DNA from: Blasia pusilla
Taxonomy: Eukaryota > Marchantiophyta > Marchantiopsida > Blasiales
DNA: 64,000 bases
Direction: 5' to 3'
Assembly (NCBI GenBank): GCA_050084515.1
Contig: CM114275.1
Location: forward strand, 11,904,001-11,968,000
In this document: piece by piece, positions 22,690 through 37,500 of the stretch
Layout of the letters: each line of letters begins with the position of its first letter
Position numbering within the stretch: position 1 is the first letter of the stretch
Translations under genes and position numbers: made by a program
Notes under the pieces: generated by a model
Seen by the model: only the letters and a program-made list of their open reading frames with translations
Told to the model about the DNA's origin: nothing
Databases searched by the model: none

Positions 22690-25600
22690 AACTCAGAACC
22701 AATTCTTGGAGATGACAAACCTCCATGACAAGATCTCCCTATAAGGAATGGAGGATGGGGAGGATATTACCAACCCATCCATTCAGGCAGTTTTCCACAA
22801 TTGTGCATGACCATTCTGGTCCAGAGGCAATGGCATTATATATCTGGGCACAAAACTGGACCTTATCTTTTTTGCTGAAACACATGAACATGATTCCAAC
22901 CGCATTCCCAACATAGAGGACTTCGAGATTTTTGCTATCCACAACCCACTCACAAATAGCAAAAGCAAAGGACACGGTGGCCAGGCATGCTTGGTAGCAC
23001 CATGGTTACAACCTTTTGTCTCCATAGCCGACATTGATGAGGAGAAACACTTCCTCTGGATCAAGGTCAACAAAGAAGTGGGGTTACCGAAAGATCTCCT
23101 CATTGATGTTTGCTACTTCAGTCCCACTGTGCTCAAAAGAGAATTCCCGTATGAGGCTCTCTCTACATCTATTGAGCACCACATGCACAGGGGAAATATC
23201 CTCCTAGTAGGAGATTTCAACGGGAGAACGGCCAACACTCAAGCTCCAATCTACATGTCAAACCACACCAACATGGAAGAGATTGATACTCAATCGGCTG
23301 ATGGGTCTCTCAGAGAAGTATTCTTCCCACACATGCAGTGCAACTCACTGGACAAGGAAAAAACAGCCAATGGAGAGAAACTTCTCCAACTTTGCTCAAC
23401 ACATTGTTTGGTACTCGCCAATGGCATGGCTATGTGGCCACAATCAGGAGGTCGCACTTCCATTGGACACTCTGACTCCAACAGAGAAACCTTGACATCA
23501 GTGGTTGACTACCTGATTTGGGAAGTACATCAACTACCACATATGGTTGCCAATGTGCGGGTCACACCCGTTCTAGAATCTGATCATGAACCACTCTACT
23601 TTCACATCATGGTCTCCAAAACCACCCCTGAGGCTGCAAAAAAATTAACCCTGCCGACCAAATATCGATACACTTTCCTTCAGGAAAGGAAAGATGAACT
23701 CATCACACTCGTCAACAAGGCTCTTACAGAGTGCTCACCCACAGTGAACACGACTGATTTCAGCGACATCCTACATCAATGTTGCAGAAAAGTCTTACCT
23801 TTCCAATTGTTTGGAGGCAAACACATTAGATCCACTCCTATGTTCTTCTCCCAATCCTGGTTTGACAAGGACTGCAAAGAGGCCCGTAGGGAGCTCAATC
23901 ACTGGCTGAGGGAGGATCCACACTCTCCACAAAGTGGATTGTTGCAGAAAACTTATAAACGATTGGTACGTAGGAAAAAACACAAATACATTGCCATCAA
24001 GATCAAAGAGTTCACAGAATAGATGAAATACCAATCGGCCAAATTCTGGAGAATACTCAGGAATAGACAAAACATCATTCCACTCCAGGATCTACAGAGT
24101 TGGACCACATATGGTACCCAACTTTACCACTCCAACACTACCGCCCCCACCAACCCCTGGCCGAATGGGCTTCAGGATCTACCGGACCTCTTCACCATTG
24201 ACGATGTTATATCAGGAATCAAAAGGCTACATACCAAACCAGAGGATGTCCTGGGGTGCCAGGCTCAAATGTTCAAATTTGCAAGTGAGGCAATTGGCCC
24301 AACCCTTACCAGAATGTTCAATAATGCAGTTCAACAGGGCTGCCCACCAGAATGGCAAATGAATACGATCTACCCACTCTTCAAGGCTGGAGACCCAATG
24401 ATACCATCCAACTACAGAACGATCATGGTGAGCTCCCTCATGGCCAAGTTGTACGGGCTACTGCTGGAAAGGAAAATCAACGACTGGGCTGAAGAAAAGA
24501 AGGTGCAAGCCAGAGGACAAGCAGGTTTCCGACACTCACATAGCACCTTGGATCACCTTCTTACACTCCGGGAACTGATTGAAGAAACTTCCAAGTCGAG
24601 AATTGATCACAAGCCCGGTAAATTGTTCTGCTGTTTTATAGACTTCAAGAAGGCCTTTGACATAGTCCCAAGGGCGCTCCTTTGGAAACGACTTGAATAG
24701 TTGGGTGTCCCACCACAAGAACTTACATCAATCAAGGTCTTATATGCTCAGGTGTTTGCACAGATTGCCACTAAGAGGGGCAGATCTGAAACTTTATCTT
24801 CCAACACCGGAGTCAAACAAGGATGCCCCCTCTCACCTACATTGTTTGGGCTCTACATTGACGAACTTGAAGAGGTGCTTTCTGGAGTGAATGAAGATCC
24901 ACCAAAGCTAGCACACTGCCTCATCCCCCTGCTCTTGTATGCAGATGATATAGTTCTGATGTCTAGAACAGCACATGGGCTCCAACTTTACCTAAATGCA
25001 CTTTCAGGCTTGTGCAACAGATTGGGCATGGAAGTCAACTTGCTGAAAACGAAGATAATCATCTTTGGATCACACCTCCCTACGACGCTGTGGTCACACA
25101 ATTTCACCTTCAGCCCGGGACTGAGAAGGGAGATCATTGAGATTGTGGGTGAGTACATATACGTGAGGGTGCAACTCAAACCCAACAACCAATGGAGAGC
25201 CAATGGGAGTCGCAACAAGATCAATGGAGGCTTGAGGGGTCTACACCTGCTATAATCCAATTGCAGGAGAATGGAACTCTGGCCAGAAACTCCATCTCTT
25301 CAAAGCTCTGGTGATCCCAGCCACACTCTATGCATCTGAGCTGTGGGGCCCCAAGCCTTGAGGCCCGCCAGAAACTCTTCATGCCTTAGATTCTGGGCAT
25401 TAGGAAAACCACTCACCACGACATTCTATTGGCTGAGTTTGGGGAGGTACCAATGGAGATCCATGCTGTTAAAAATCTGATCACATTTCTTCAATACCTT
25501 GAGGATATCTACAAGGACAATCCCAATCGTCTATCTGCCAGGGCCTACGTGGTTTCAAAAATTAGTGCCACCCTTGGGGCTAAAAATTGGTACTATGACT

Positions 25601-26215
25601 GCACGGAGTGGCTCATGAAATGGGGAATATCCATCGGTGACCTGCCTACGGCTACCCACCATGACCTTGCTGAAAAATTACACAAAAATTACATTGCCAT
25701 AAACTGGGGCCGACACCAGCGTCTCTGGGAAAGCAAGGGGAATTCCTCTCACAAAAATGGTGTAAGAATGAGGTGCTACCATACCCTCGTGAACAACTGC
25801 AGATCCATGCGGCAAGCCTCCTACATCTCTGCCCCCATTCCCACTAAGTTACGTCATACATTAGCGAGATTCAGATGTGGCTCTACTAACCTGGAGATTG
25901 AGAAAGGAAAATTCTCACTGAAGAAAAGGGAGGACAAATTATGTAGATTTTGCAACTCGGGACTTGTTGATGATGAAGATCACTATCTCTTTGACTGCAC
26001 CTTTCACGATCACATTAGGCTTGACTTCCCGGATCTCTTTGTTCATCGAGCTCCCAGGGTCCTCCAGTTCATGACTAGGCAGAATCAGACTCAGATTGCT
26101 AAATTCTTGCATAGTTGTGTGAAGACCAGGGACACTCACGTGGCTTTGAGGACCCCTTAGGCCCTCGCTGGTGATTGCTCTCTCTCCAAAATTATTGTTA
26201 AGTCTCAATACTAAG
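22690..26215 (+). mobile_element. LINE (non-LTR retrotransposon), nearly full length, decayed
   Basis: Plus-strand ORF2. The apurinic-type endonuclease (about 22,840-23,620) has FFAETHEHDS, LLVGDFNGRT and the terminal SDHEPL motif. The reverse transcriptase (about 24,190-25,080) has YPLFKAGDP, SNYRTI, CFIDFKKAFD, GVKQGCPLSP and the catalytic LLYADDIVL. A C-terminal Cys-rich motif CRFCNSGLVDDEDHYLFDC spans about 25,940-25,996. Two TAG stops break it (about 24,020 and 24,698), and a frame-disrupted part lies at 25,255-25,430. EN plus RT make target-primed reverse transcription. It sits between two (CT)n tracts. Confidence 0.9.
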
Positions 26216-26229
26216 TCTTACAATAAATC

Positions 26230-26700
<471 letters not shown>

Positions 26701-27724
26701 ATTCGATGTTGCGAAACTCATAACCAAATGAGCGCCAAGCGAAACATCCAAACTTTTGCAGGTTCACGCTAGGATGGTTTGCGCTTTGGGAGAAGTCTCA
26801 AGAAGAGACAAGTTAGGAAACACAAGTGCGAGACGCGAGCAAGGCTAGCGTTTCGAGTGTTTCATGCATTTATGGTCGCAACTAGGAAACCATAACCAAA
26901 CGCAAACTGAGACTTGAGAGGAGTCGAGTCTCGGATGGGACGTAGCCAACACGTGGGGTAAGAACAAGATTTGGGACATGGCTAGCGTTGGGGTTTTGAC
27001 TGTATTATTTACCATAACGATTAGTACCAAGATGCGTTTGAGACAAGTAAAGTGGCATTGGAAAGCTTATGCAAAGATAGTTCCAACACACCAAAGATCT
27101 TGGAAAATGCTCAAACAAAGGCTGAGATGTTAGCCAAAAATGACTGAACAGGGAGTCGGTTGAGGGCCAAAAAGAGTGGCCTGTATGCCTCTTCCCCAAA
27201 GGTAGGGGGAGGGTGGCGATCCCCAGAAGTACTAGTAAGGGGGGAGATCTCCAAGGGTGCTTGGGACTTGAAACCCACTTTGGGCACCGCAGGGCGACTG
27301 AAGGGCACGAAATAGATCAAGAGTTTTGGCGTTAGGATTCGGAACCCAAACCAAGTCCAATAGAGTGGATTTCGGAGGTCCCTATTGGATTCCAACCCTC
27401 ATATTGTTGGGTCTCAATTTGGGAGCTCATGCAAGATCCATTGGATAGTTGGGACTGCTAGGCACGCAAACGCCGTTTTAGGTGTCTGGACTAACCAAAA
27501 AGTCTGTCCCAAGTCTCGGAAGACTTGCCAGTGTTGGGAAGCTTGGAATGAGGGAAGGATGAGCTTGATGAGGTGCTGAGTTGAGCACTTGGTTGGTTGG
27601 ATGGCCGGTTGACCCCGACCAGACGAACATGAGTGTGTTTGGGTGCAGATCGGCGATAAGAGCGTGTCCTACTGAACGTACGCTTACAAAACACTAGAGA
27701 TTGACGTTTGAGGGGAGTAGGCGC
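26701..27724. other. No recognisable feature
   Basis: About 1 kb with only short frames on both strands and no domain or clear repeat. It separates two LTR pieces that are near neighbours at 10.7-10.84 kb, so it may be an insertion. Confidence 0.4.
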
Positions 27725-27840
27725 ACGACACCCGAGGCCTCAACGACTCATCCTCAACCTTCGGAGACTGTCCTCCAATATCCACGAAGGCGCTCTATTG
27801 TAAACTATTCGATCCATCCTAAAAGACGTGACATGGGAGA
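27725..27840 (-). repeat. Gypsy LTR fragment
   Basis: Matches 10,765-10,842 (both contain ATCCTAAAAGACGTGA and GACTGTCCTCC-like words). Further evidence that 26.36-27.84 kb is an interrupted LTR. Confidence 0.45.
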
Positions 27841-28472
27841 CAATACAAGCACTCCACATACAACTCAAAATTTAGGCATGGAATTGTCCGACACAGACAT
27901 TGAGACTTCCAATAGTTAGGGTAATAATGTCCCATTCTTTTCAATTTACTTACTCTCCTGTTTCCACACCTACATCTAATAACCTAACAAGTAGCAACCA
28001 ACTACATGGCCTTTGATTCCATTATAATCAACGATATTGAGAACATCCCATAGGCCCATGTACCAAAATTTATATAGCCCATAAGAAACCAGATGTGTTT
28101 TTGTGATAACTTCGGTCTCTGGCTTGCATCTGGGAGAAAGGTGTAACAAGTGAACAAATTGAGGCCATCATCACCTAGGGTAAAGACTTGGATCATACAA
28201 GGATTCTCTAGCAATAGGTCACTTAACTCCACATTTAATACTCTTTACCAATCTTTTTATTTAGAGCATTTGTTCCTTGTTCTTCCTGCTTTGGACTATG
28301 TTGTCTACTTGTAGTGCCCATTCAAATTCATGCCTACTATTTGTTTCAGGTATATTGGAGGAGGCCCTCTGCCACAAATAAGTTGACTTCGAAGAGACAA
28401 CCCTCACTCGTAGCTAGGGGAGCAGACTTTTTAGCATAGCCTCTTAGTCATGAGTTTCACCTTTCACTCCAT

Positions 28473-29796
28473 GTGGTCATAGACCTCACATCCACTAAAG
28501 CCTCACACCTTATTCTGAGGATGAAACTTGCACACAACAAAGGTGAACTCCCAAATTTCAGCCCATCTTCCTTTAACAAACCCCCTATTGTACCGATCTT
28601 ACCAGATTTTGACAATATCAAATCTGAGGTGACTTCTAGTGATAAAGTAATAGATCTTGATATGTTTCAAACAAGTGCCCTTGCAAGTTCCCCAAAAAAG
28701 AGGAAATGCGCCTGGAGGTTCTATGAAGGTATATGATCATTTTCCAACACCTCTATTCTTCACCACCACTTTAATACATTTACTTTGAGCACTGATTTTG
28801 CCATGATGACTAACAACCTAAATGTCTTCAATTCCTTAAGCAGGTCAACACCAGCAGTTGCTACATCTGTTCTTGCATTCAGTCTTGGACATAAGCACAT
28901 GCTTCCAAGAGCCAATCCAAGCTACATTGGTTCATGAAGAGCTTTCGTAGAGGACATATGTCTATGCTCCCCTATGTAGATAGGTACAATAACCAAGTAA
29001 CTAAGAGCAGATCTTCACAATTTCTGCCCTTTCCCATTTTCAAGGGAATCTTCCATACGCATGCTTCCTTCCAGATTTTTTCAACATTATTTTAGGGTCT
29101 TTCACCCACATTTACTCTTGGTCCTCACTACTTTTTTTATCAATCACATTGAATTACATTTCATTCTCTACTTTCCACAATTGGCTCTGACTGATTCAAA
29201 TGTTTTATTCACTTATTATCATACAACAATGTTATGCCACTAAACATGGCAATTTCAATATAGTTACATTTCATCTTCCTAGTAATTTGTCATGAATGCT
29301 TACTTCCATTGGAACCCACCTTTCCATTATCTCTGTAATTGAATTTGAAGTCTAGCTTTACACTACCATCCATCTAAGCATTATTGTGGTGTCTCCAACT
29401 ACAGATGCGCACATGCATTCCATCAAGACATCCGAATTACACCAATCTCAATCCCCAACAGTAGAAGCTTCACCATTACTCTCTACAACTGTGCCTGCAA
29501 CTTCCCAGGGTGAAGAACATTCACCTATTACACTACAGGTGTACCAGAACCTACTATCCAAATTGGATGAAATGCAGGACCAGAATCAGTCCTTAAGAGC
29601 TCATATCTCCAACCTTACAACCACACAATGGCACCCTTCATCTGAGTATCAGAACAGTCAGTACAAAGACAACTTGACAGAGGCTACTTCACTCGTCAAA
29701 GATTTTGATAAAGAGACTACTTCTGTTGTGCAAGGTAACCCAAAGTTAGAGCTGCAGGCAAGTATCATACGGTTACTTCTTCATAAGTACACATAA
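28473..29796 (+). CDS. Doubtful two-exon hypothetical protein
   Basis: A plus-strand frame at 28,473-28,734 contains a basic, nuclear-signal-like SPKKRKCAWRFYEG and ends at a possible donor (GAAG/GTATAT). A second frame, 29,386-29,796, is Ser/Thr-rich with a short coiled-coil-like part (LLSKLDEMQDQNQSLRAHI). A possible acceptor (ACTACAG) lies at about 29,403. No family is recognised, the start is unclear and nothing links the two parts firmly. It could equally be a transposon relic. Confidence 0.25.
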
Positions 29797-29965
29797 CAGG
29801 AGTGGGCAAAACCCTGTGAGCAGAACTTGTCACACTCCTTTCAGCACTTTTACTTTTATCGCTTCACTCATGCTACTTTGCACCTCTTTTGGACTATCTG
29901 CATTAAACAAGTATAACTTGAATTTTCTTTACATTCACTGCATGCAGATGCCTGTCGTGTACCTA

Positions 29966-30295
29966 TATCTTACTGCTCATTTTCATGTGTTATCTGTGAT
30001 CTTATCGCATTCACCAAAAACCTACCAATAAACTTAATTGCAACACAAACTTAGGTACACTCCAATAGTGTCTCACGTTACAGCAAAATGAAACATCACA
30101 TAGCGTTAATGCTTTGCAAAATCTACATCATATCTTACTGCTCATTTTCATGTGTTATCTGTGATCTTATCGCATTCACCAAAAACCTACCAATAAACTT
30201 AAACGCAACACAAACTTAGGTACACTCCAATAGTGTCTCACGTTACAGCAAAATGAAACATCACATAGCGTTAATGCTTTGCAAAATCTACATCA
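29966..30295. repeat. Tandem duplication, 2 x 165 bp
   Basis: The unit starting TATCTTACTGCTCATTTTCA at 29,966 is repeated at 30,131 with only a few differences. Recent local duplication in non-coding DNA. Confidence 0.9.
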
Positions 30296-31579
30296 TTCAG
30301 TTCCTCACACCAAACTCAGTCACTTTACCCATTAAATAGCCCCACACATCCCATTCTCTAATTATCATTATCAGAATCTTTCAATGTTTAATCAGAACTC
30401 AGAAATCTACAAACATCAGAGACACAGCCAAGAGTATTCTTGTTGATAAGACAGTAACTTTACTAAATCTTCCCTCAGTTACTAACCATCTCCATCTACT
30501 CCTCTTACAACCAGCCAACTTTATTTTCCACTACTCCCTTTCCATTCTCACGCTGTCTCAGCACACTTGTTTACCAATTAAAAAATACATTAGTAAATAC
30601 TTTTTTAGTCACTCACAACAACTCAAAAATTATTGCACTTTCGAAAATGAATTACATTTCGAGTATTAGAAATTGCAAATTACTTCTAAAAATTACCAAT
30701 TTCAAATGAGGGACTTACAATACACTCATCAATATTTTAGCACCACAATTTTTCTTGTATCCAACCCATACTTGCAATTATTTGAGAATCATTTGCGAGT
30801 CATCTTTGAACATAAGAAAACCACCTTTTCGACTCAATAGATCAGGACATCACAAGTGCAAAACACTATGTGATATGAAACCAACTTTTCAAGCATCTTA
30901 CAAATAGTCTTTGAACATGTTGAAACTCGCAAACTCCTTTTTCCTCAATAATCCCTAAGACATTTAAGAGATCTTACGTGGTGACTAGATAAATATGTGC
31001 GGTGAAGAGACACCGCAACTATTTTTAAAATGTCCCATAAATATCTACTCAACTCAAGACATTTTCAAATTGATGAGCAAAAGAGGTAATTCAAAGCCCC
31101 CGATTTGTGCTCTAGGGAGAACATCTGTTTCATATCATCTACCTTCACATATTCCCTTCCCAATCCCTAGTCCCAATCCCCCTCTTGCACAATAGCTTCT
31201 TCAAAGAATTTTCTACCAAAATCAAATTCCATATCTGAAGACTTCAAAAGTTTAATCAAAAATAATAGGCATAAGGAAAACCCACTTTAGGAAATCCTTG
31301 GCTGCAAATTTTCAACAAAGTACTTTATGCAAATCGAACTTCTTCAGTTGGCATGTGACGAGCATAGCTATTCATGACATAATACTAAGGAGGCAATATG
31401 TTTTTCTGATTCAAAGGTTAAGATTCAATCCATGACCTGACATGAATTTCTGGCCTTCAAAAAAGTGAACATATAAGATCAAAAATCATCCTGCCGAGAA
31501 CATTTAATGTAGAACAAAATCAGTGATTAGAAATAGATCGCATGATCCAACTAAAACAGGACAACTAATTCTTGGTGTG
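30296..31579. other. Intergenic, AT-rich; no gene seen
   Basis: Only short frames, no conserved domain. It is the 3' flank of the minus-strand ATPase gene and should contain its 3' UTR and polyadenylation signals, which I cannot place with confidence. Confidence 0.4.
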
Positions 31580-34500
31580 TCACTTTACAATGAGCTGTCT
31601 GTAGTATCGGCCTCTTGTGATGCGATGCCAAATGTATTGCAGCTGTTCACTCAATGTAAAATTCAATGTCTCTCTCACATGCCTGCAAATGCATAGCAGG
31701 AAAGCCAAAATTCATCACTTACCACTTCCACTTACGTTTTCCCATCATTAATTGATATACAACACCTACACTCAAAAATACATCTCCCAAAATGTCCAAT
31801 ACATATCAAAACCACCAAATACAATGAGTTGTAGCTTTACACCACTTCCTTACCATCGCAAAATGCACCGGGCCACCCCGCGAGATATTGGGCGAAGATA
31901 TGGAGGTTCTCTTTGTTGGTACAATAGACCGACCTGTCCAATAATTAAGTAAGAACCAATAACCCAGATGACCCCTCAACATTATTTGTTTTATACTAAC
32001 ATGAGTAGTGACCTTAGAGTTCACTATGTAATTATGCCTTGCTCGTATTTTCCATTTTCAGATTTGAAACAAGAGAACTTAGGGATCAATTGGTGATACT
32101 CCTATGCTCTGTCTGCCATTTTCTCATCCACAATGCCAACTAGGAAAAAATCATCCCTTCCACTAATCTTTGAAACAAGGGATTACAACAGGGACAAAAA
32201 GAAGGCTGAGCCTCTGATCCAGACCTTTTAAGGGTTTCAGATTTGACTACGAAATGTGCATTACCTGTAATAGCGCATCCGTCAATGGGTCATCTAGAAA
32301 TTCCTGGGCCTTCTCTTCTCTGTGATTTACCTTAACCAAAACAAGGACAAACCAAACAAGTACGCTTTGTAAGGAGCTGAAACGGAAGAAAAGAAGGTTT
32401 TAATCTTAAAAAAATTTAAAAAAATTATCCCCAGGATCCGAGAGGTTACAGTACTTGCTGCACCAAAGCATTCCAGATCAAGCAAGACAAGTAACAGCCG
32501 AGAGATAACATCATAGTCCTAAAAAATTAACTATTCCTGATGTTCAACTCTAGCAACCACATACTGATGAATTATTAAACTGTTTTCCACTGGACAAGAA
32601 AACACTCACACTCAAGGCAGGGTAGGGCCCTAGAAGGGTACAGATATGACGATTCTAATGTTCTCATGGTAGCCGCAATTTAAAGGTGTGCTGCTAATTC
32701 TCTGAAGAGCCACATCCATAAGCCATAAGGCTGCGACAGACATTACTTAATGAGTAGTCTCCTGGGCCACATCTGAATCTGACCAGTGCTAGGTGCACCA
32801 TGGTAAAGGCATGGGGTGGAAAGGTATGAAGGTTGGTAGATCAACTGAGAACCTTGCTCGGTTGATCTACCAACCTTCAAGAAAGTCCAGAATTAGAATG
32901 CCTTCAACTGCAGCCACAGACTCTTGTTTCCTGGATACAATTACAAAACATTTTCCTGGATAAATGTGGTACGTCTGGATGTACCCTATTCGCAGATTCC
33001 AGGTAGATTAATTCCTTTCGAAGCATCTTCTTCCTTGAATTCAGAGATTCACTTTTTTTTCATATTGAATATTGTTATTTAGTCCCCTCCCTCCTTTCCA
33101 TTACTACCTTAACACCTAGTGTGGTTCCCCTTGCCCTGTCTTACAGCCATGAGCTGGCACACCCTAATGCCTCATCCTTTCTTTTTTCTTTCCTCACAGT
33201 TTGCTCCTCCTTTCTCGAATCCCCTCATGGGCATAATAAATAGTAGACATAAGTTTTGTACAGCACTTCCAAGACAATTTTGCTAGTATGTGTCAGCAAC
33301 TCATCAATGGATGTGGCCCATTTAGGAGGCTAGTTTTGTGGTTGTTATACTGATCTTTTGAGAGAGAGCATCATTCTTAGAAGCTTTGAGAGCCCCTGGC
33401 AGATTAGCAGGTAGGATTATCTGCATTGACATCTTGAAGGCACTGGAGGAAGTGATTAATCTTCTGATATGATGAATCTCCTTTTCTATCTCTCTGGGTT
33501 CTGCAAATTTGATATGTCAGAGGTTTTGCTTTGTGACATCAAGGCAATACACATAAAGTTTGGAAAGAATGGATTGAGAGAGCATCATTCTTAGAAGCTT
33601 TGAGAGCCCCTGGCAGATTAGCAGGTAGGATTATCTGCATTGACATCTTGAAGGCACTGGAGGAAGTGATTAATCTTCTGATATGATGAATCTCCTTTTC
33701 TATCTCTCTGGGTTCTGCAAATTTGATATGTCAGAGGTTTTGCTTTGTGACATCAAGGCAATACACATAAAGTTTGGAAAGAATGGATTGAGGGGAAACT
33801 TTCCTTGTCCACTAAGACCCGGGACCACAAGGATTTGACAAAAAATTGGACACAAAATTGGCACTTACCACAAAGTCTGTGGCCGCCAGAGCCTGGACAT
33901 AATCAATAAGTTGGCAGCGTGCCCAGCCATGCATCTTGTTCTGAGCAAGGGGAGGACACTGCCAGGGAACTCCATGCTTCAAATAACTCTGGTTAGATTT
34001 CCCGGTTGCAACATCTCCGGCAAATTTCTCCAAAATGGCAATGGCAGCTTCCATTGCTGGATCAACCACTATCACCTAGAAGAACCACACGATACAAAAG
34101 TTACTGTTCATTGTATGTCTCCTAGTCGTTCCTCTCAAATTTGAAAGCTACAGATCCAGTCAAGGGAAGTTGGCTAGATGCCTATTCAATCCCTGACTCA
34201 GAGTAAAATATTAAATACTTAAGGACATAGCTGCAATATGATCATGTCTGTTGAATTAGGACATGACAGTTGGCTATTGGTTTTTCTCTAGTGGCTCTCA
34301 AGACAATATAATCTGTATAATTCTCTATTCTATTGTCATTGAATCCTTCATCCGTGAACCTGTTCAAACAAAACAGAAGCCCGTCCACTAATCATGAAAA
34401 GAAATAATACCAACTATACTGCTTTATCCTGGCAAATGTCTACATGACTGAACAGTCAACATCATACAGAATCTGATTTGGTAACTGAGATCTTGACCTG

Positions 34501-37500
34501 AAGATAGCCCAAATAAAGATCAATACAGTCTTCAATGACATTCCCACTGCTCTCTTCCATAAGCCTGAACATGTAGCAACTTCAAATTTCTGAGTACGAT
34601 CCGTTTGATTTGGAGTGTCAAGATACACAACCTGTGTCCCTGATTTTCTTGAATTGACCCAAATCTTGAATTTTCTTCAATCGGTACAATTCTTTTCCCT
34701 CCTGTTCTATTCAAAAAGTTGGCTCCAGGTTGCTATCTACCACCAACTCTATAATTCTTCTAATCAACTTATGAACTACAATTCCCTCAAGAGAACCACA
34801 AGTATCAGTGTACTTACTCCAGAAAGGAAAGGTTGTGCCATACTGCGTGCAGTTCCCGAAGATGGCGAACATTAGGTCCCAGGACACTGGTTATTACATT
34901 CCACTGCACTCACCAGGCATCATATAACAAGTCAAAAAAAAAGCATGATGGAAAACCCATCGGGGGGAAAGGAGTAGAGGAGGATAGTCGTCATCATCAA
35001 GAAACTGAATTCTCCATACGTAATTCATGATCCTTACTGTGAGTCACATATAAACAATTTGGGGCTGTACAAGTATTAACATACATGGTTTGCCATGAGC
35101 ACACTAGGTCCAGCTCCTCAATAATCAAGCAATTGCGTCTCCCAATTGATGTAAGGAAGACCAGAGTAGTAAGAATGAGATGCATGATATTCATCCTGTA
35201 ATTAAGCAGATACTGAAACTCTCTAAATGCTTTCTCTAAGAATTGAATTCTGCAACTCCTTTGTGAAATACAGTTGTGCACAAATATGCATAACATGATG
35301 ACAGAGATCAGTACCATCAGGACGACTTACAATCAAGCATATACTTCATCTCAATTACATTGACATCAAACACATCAAAAAAATTATTCCTTCTTGAATA
35401 TCGTTCCCAGTAACACATGACTTAAGCCTCATCTCATATCTAACATACACATGATCAACCTGCATTAATTTGCAGTGCTTTGCATTGAACTTTTACGAAC
35501 TCTGCAATATCACTTTTGAGGAAGATGGTGAATTTTTGGTCACCTCATCATCTTCAAAAACAGCGGGAACCAAATGAACCTTAGCTTCGTTTGGTGTCCA
35601 CCCAAGCATCTGTCCACAGAAAAACCAGAAAGGCACGGTTGAGAAGATCTCTCTTCTTTTTCTATTTCTAATATATATAAATAGCACAGGTCATATATTT
35701 TAATTAACATAGGAATCATCCATCACACGGTGACTCTTGCCAAGTAACATTGTAACCTTCCATGTTTGAGCTCATGCAGTAATCTATACTCTAAATGCAC
35801 ATGTAGGCAATTCCTAAACCACTGAGTTTACACAAGTCATTACCTCCTGGGAGATGAAAATATTCTCATCTCCACGATCCTCAAATATCTTCAATGAATA
35901 GTGGCTGCAGAGAAAAAACAACTTCTTAATTGACCATGACAGTCTCTAATTTCAAATAGGATCCCAGTAACTAAACTACGAATCATTCAGAAGAGTGCAT
36001 GTATTTGACTGCGACCTGGATGAAAATTAGAAGGGGCTCCTGGACAATGCACAAGAACTAACCTGTCTGATGACGTCAACATAATGGGGATACAACCTTC
36101 ATCGTAACCAATCCTTGAGACTTGCTTGAGTAAACTGTCATGATAGAGAGCCCCATGGAGGCAGTCCCTAGAACTCTCTGGAGGTGCTGTGCGCATCAAG
36201 TCCAGATTATTGATTACCAATTTTGGCTGCTCACCTTGAACCAAGTAGTTCAGTCAAAAATGGTTACAACATACTTTGGGTTTCAGCATGTCACAAAAAT
36301 CACGCATATTTCTAGTGCCACTCTTGCCCAAAGCAAGACTCTCAACTTAATCAACCAACACAATGAAAATACCTGAAATTTTCCTTCCTGGACACTCGCT
36401 GAAATTAGCCGTAAAAGTAGAGCTGGCCAGCTTGTAGCTGCATCTGCTGCTACTCTAGCACTCGTAGCTTTCCTGTTCAGTTCAGATCCAGATGGCCTTC
36501 TCCAACATTCTAGAATCTGGAGCAGTTCCTGAGCTAGGGCTAAACAACTATAACCCTGATCTTTGGAGTCTATTTGAGACATAGATAACTTGAATCCCGA
36601 TTCATTTTGTTTAATTCTGCTGGTGATGTTTGATCTAGAGAAAGCCCCAGACCGAAGTCCAAGGGGAGACTTGTCTGTAGAAGAACGTCTTTGTGCCTGC
36701 CCATCTTTGGCTTTTCTTGTTCTCTGAACGGCTATATTCCACATCTCCTCAGTATTTCCTGAGCATTCCTCACCAAACAGTCTCAGAAACTGCCTCAAAG
36801 CACCATCGACAGCATAATGCTCCCTCAAAACATCAAAAATTCTATCACTTTTAAGACAGCCCATCTCAATAGCCTTTAGGGCAAGAGATTCAAGACTTCC
36901 CTCTAATGACGCTCTTACACTTCCTACATGCGATGAATAATTATTCCGCAGAGTCTTCTCAGCACTAGTCTTTCCACTATTTTCTCTGTTCATTTTCGAA
37001 AGGCCGCAAAGCATCCACGGTTGGTGATGTTGATTGGAGAGGTCAAGATATGCCACCACGTGAGGAGACCTTTTCCATTGGGTCATTAGCCCTGAACACG
37101 GATTCAACCAATCAGATCTTTGAGGGTATCACTTGCGTAGTGGTCTTGCTAATGATCACAGTTCTCTAGCGTAAACTCTGAGCCAACCCTTCTACGACAT
37201 CAGCTGCAAAGCCAAGCTACGTCCAGAATCTCAATGGAAAAACTACAGCAACGGAGGATATTGTGGTTGTGAGTGTTCAAGCTAAGCAATTGACTAGCCT
37301 GAATGAGAGAAAAGGTCTCAGCTTTAAATGCTTGCCTTCCAGTACGGTTCGCTTCCCGACACCGCGGGGTCCATGCAAGATGAGAGGCTGGACGACGAGA
37401 CCATAACGCGCATAATTCTTAACTACTGTCTCCGCAATAGGTCGCCGTACAATTACCCATGAAGCTTCTGTCTCAACACCGGCGTCATATGTAGCTGTCC

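Noticed and set aside
33400-33780. Exon-like sequence in the 214-bp duplication (frame with EIEKEIHHIRRLI)
   Set aside because: It would break the reading frame; the exons at 33,869 and 32,330 join in phase directly and match the expected protein without it.
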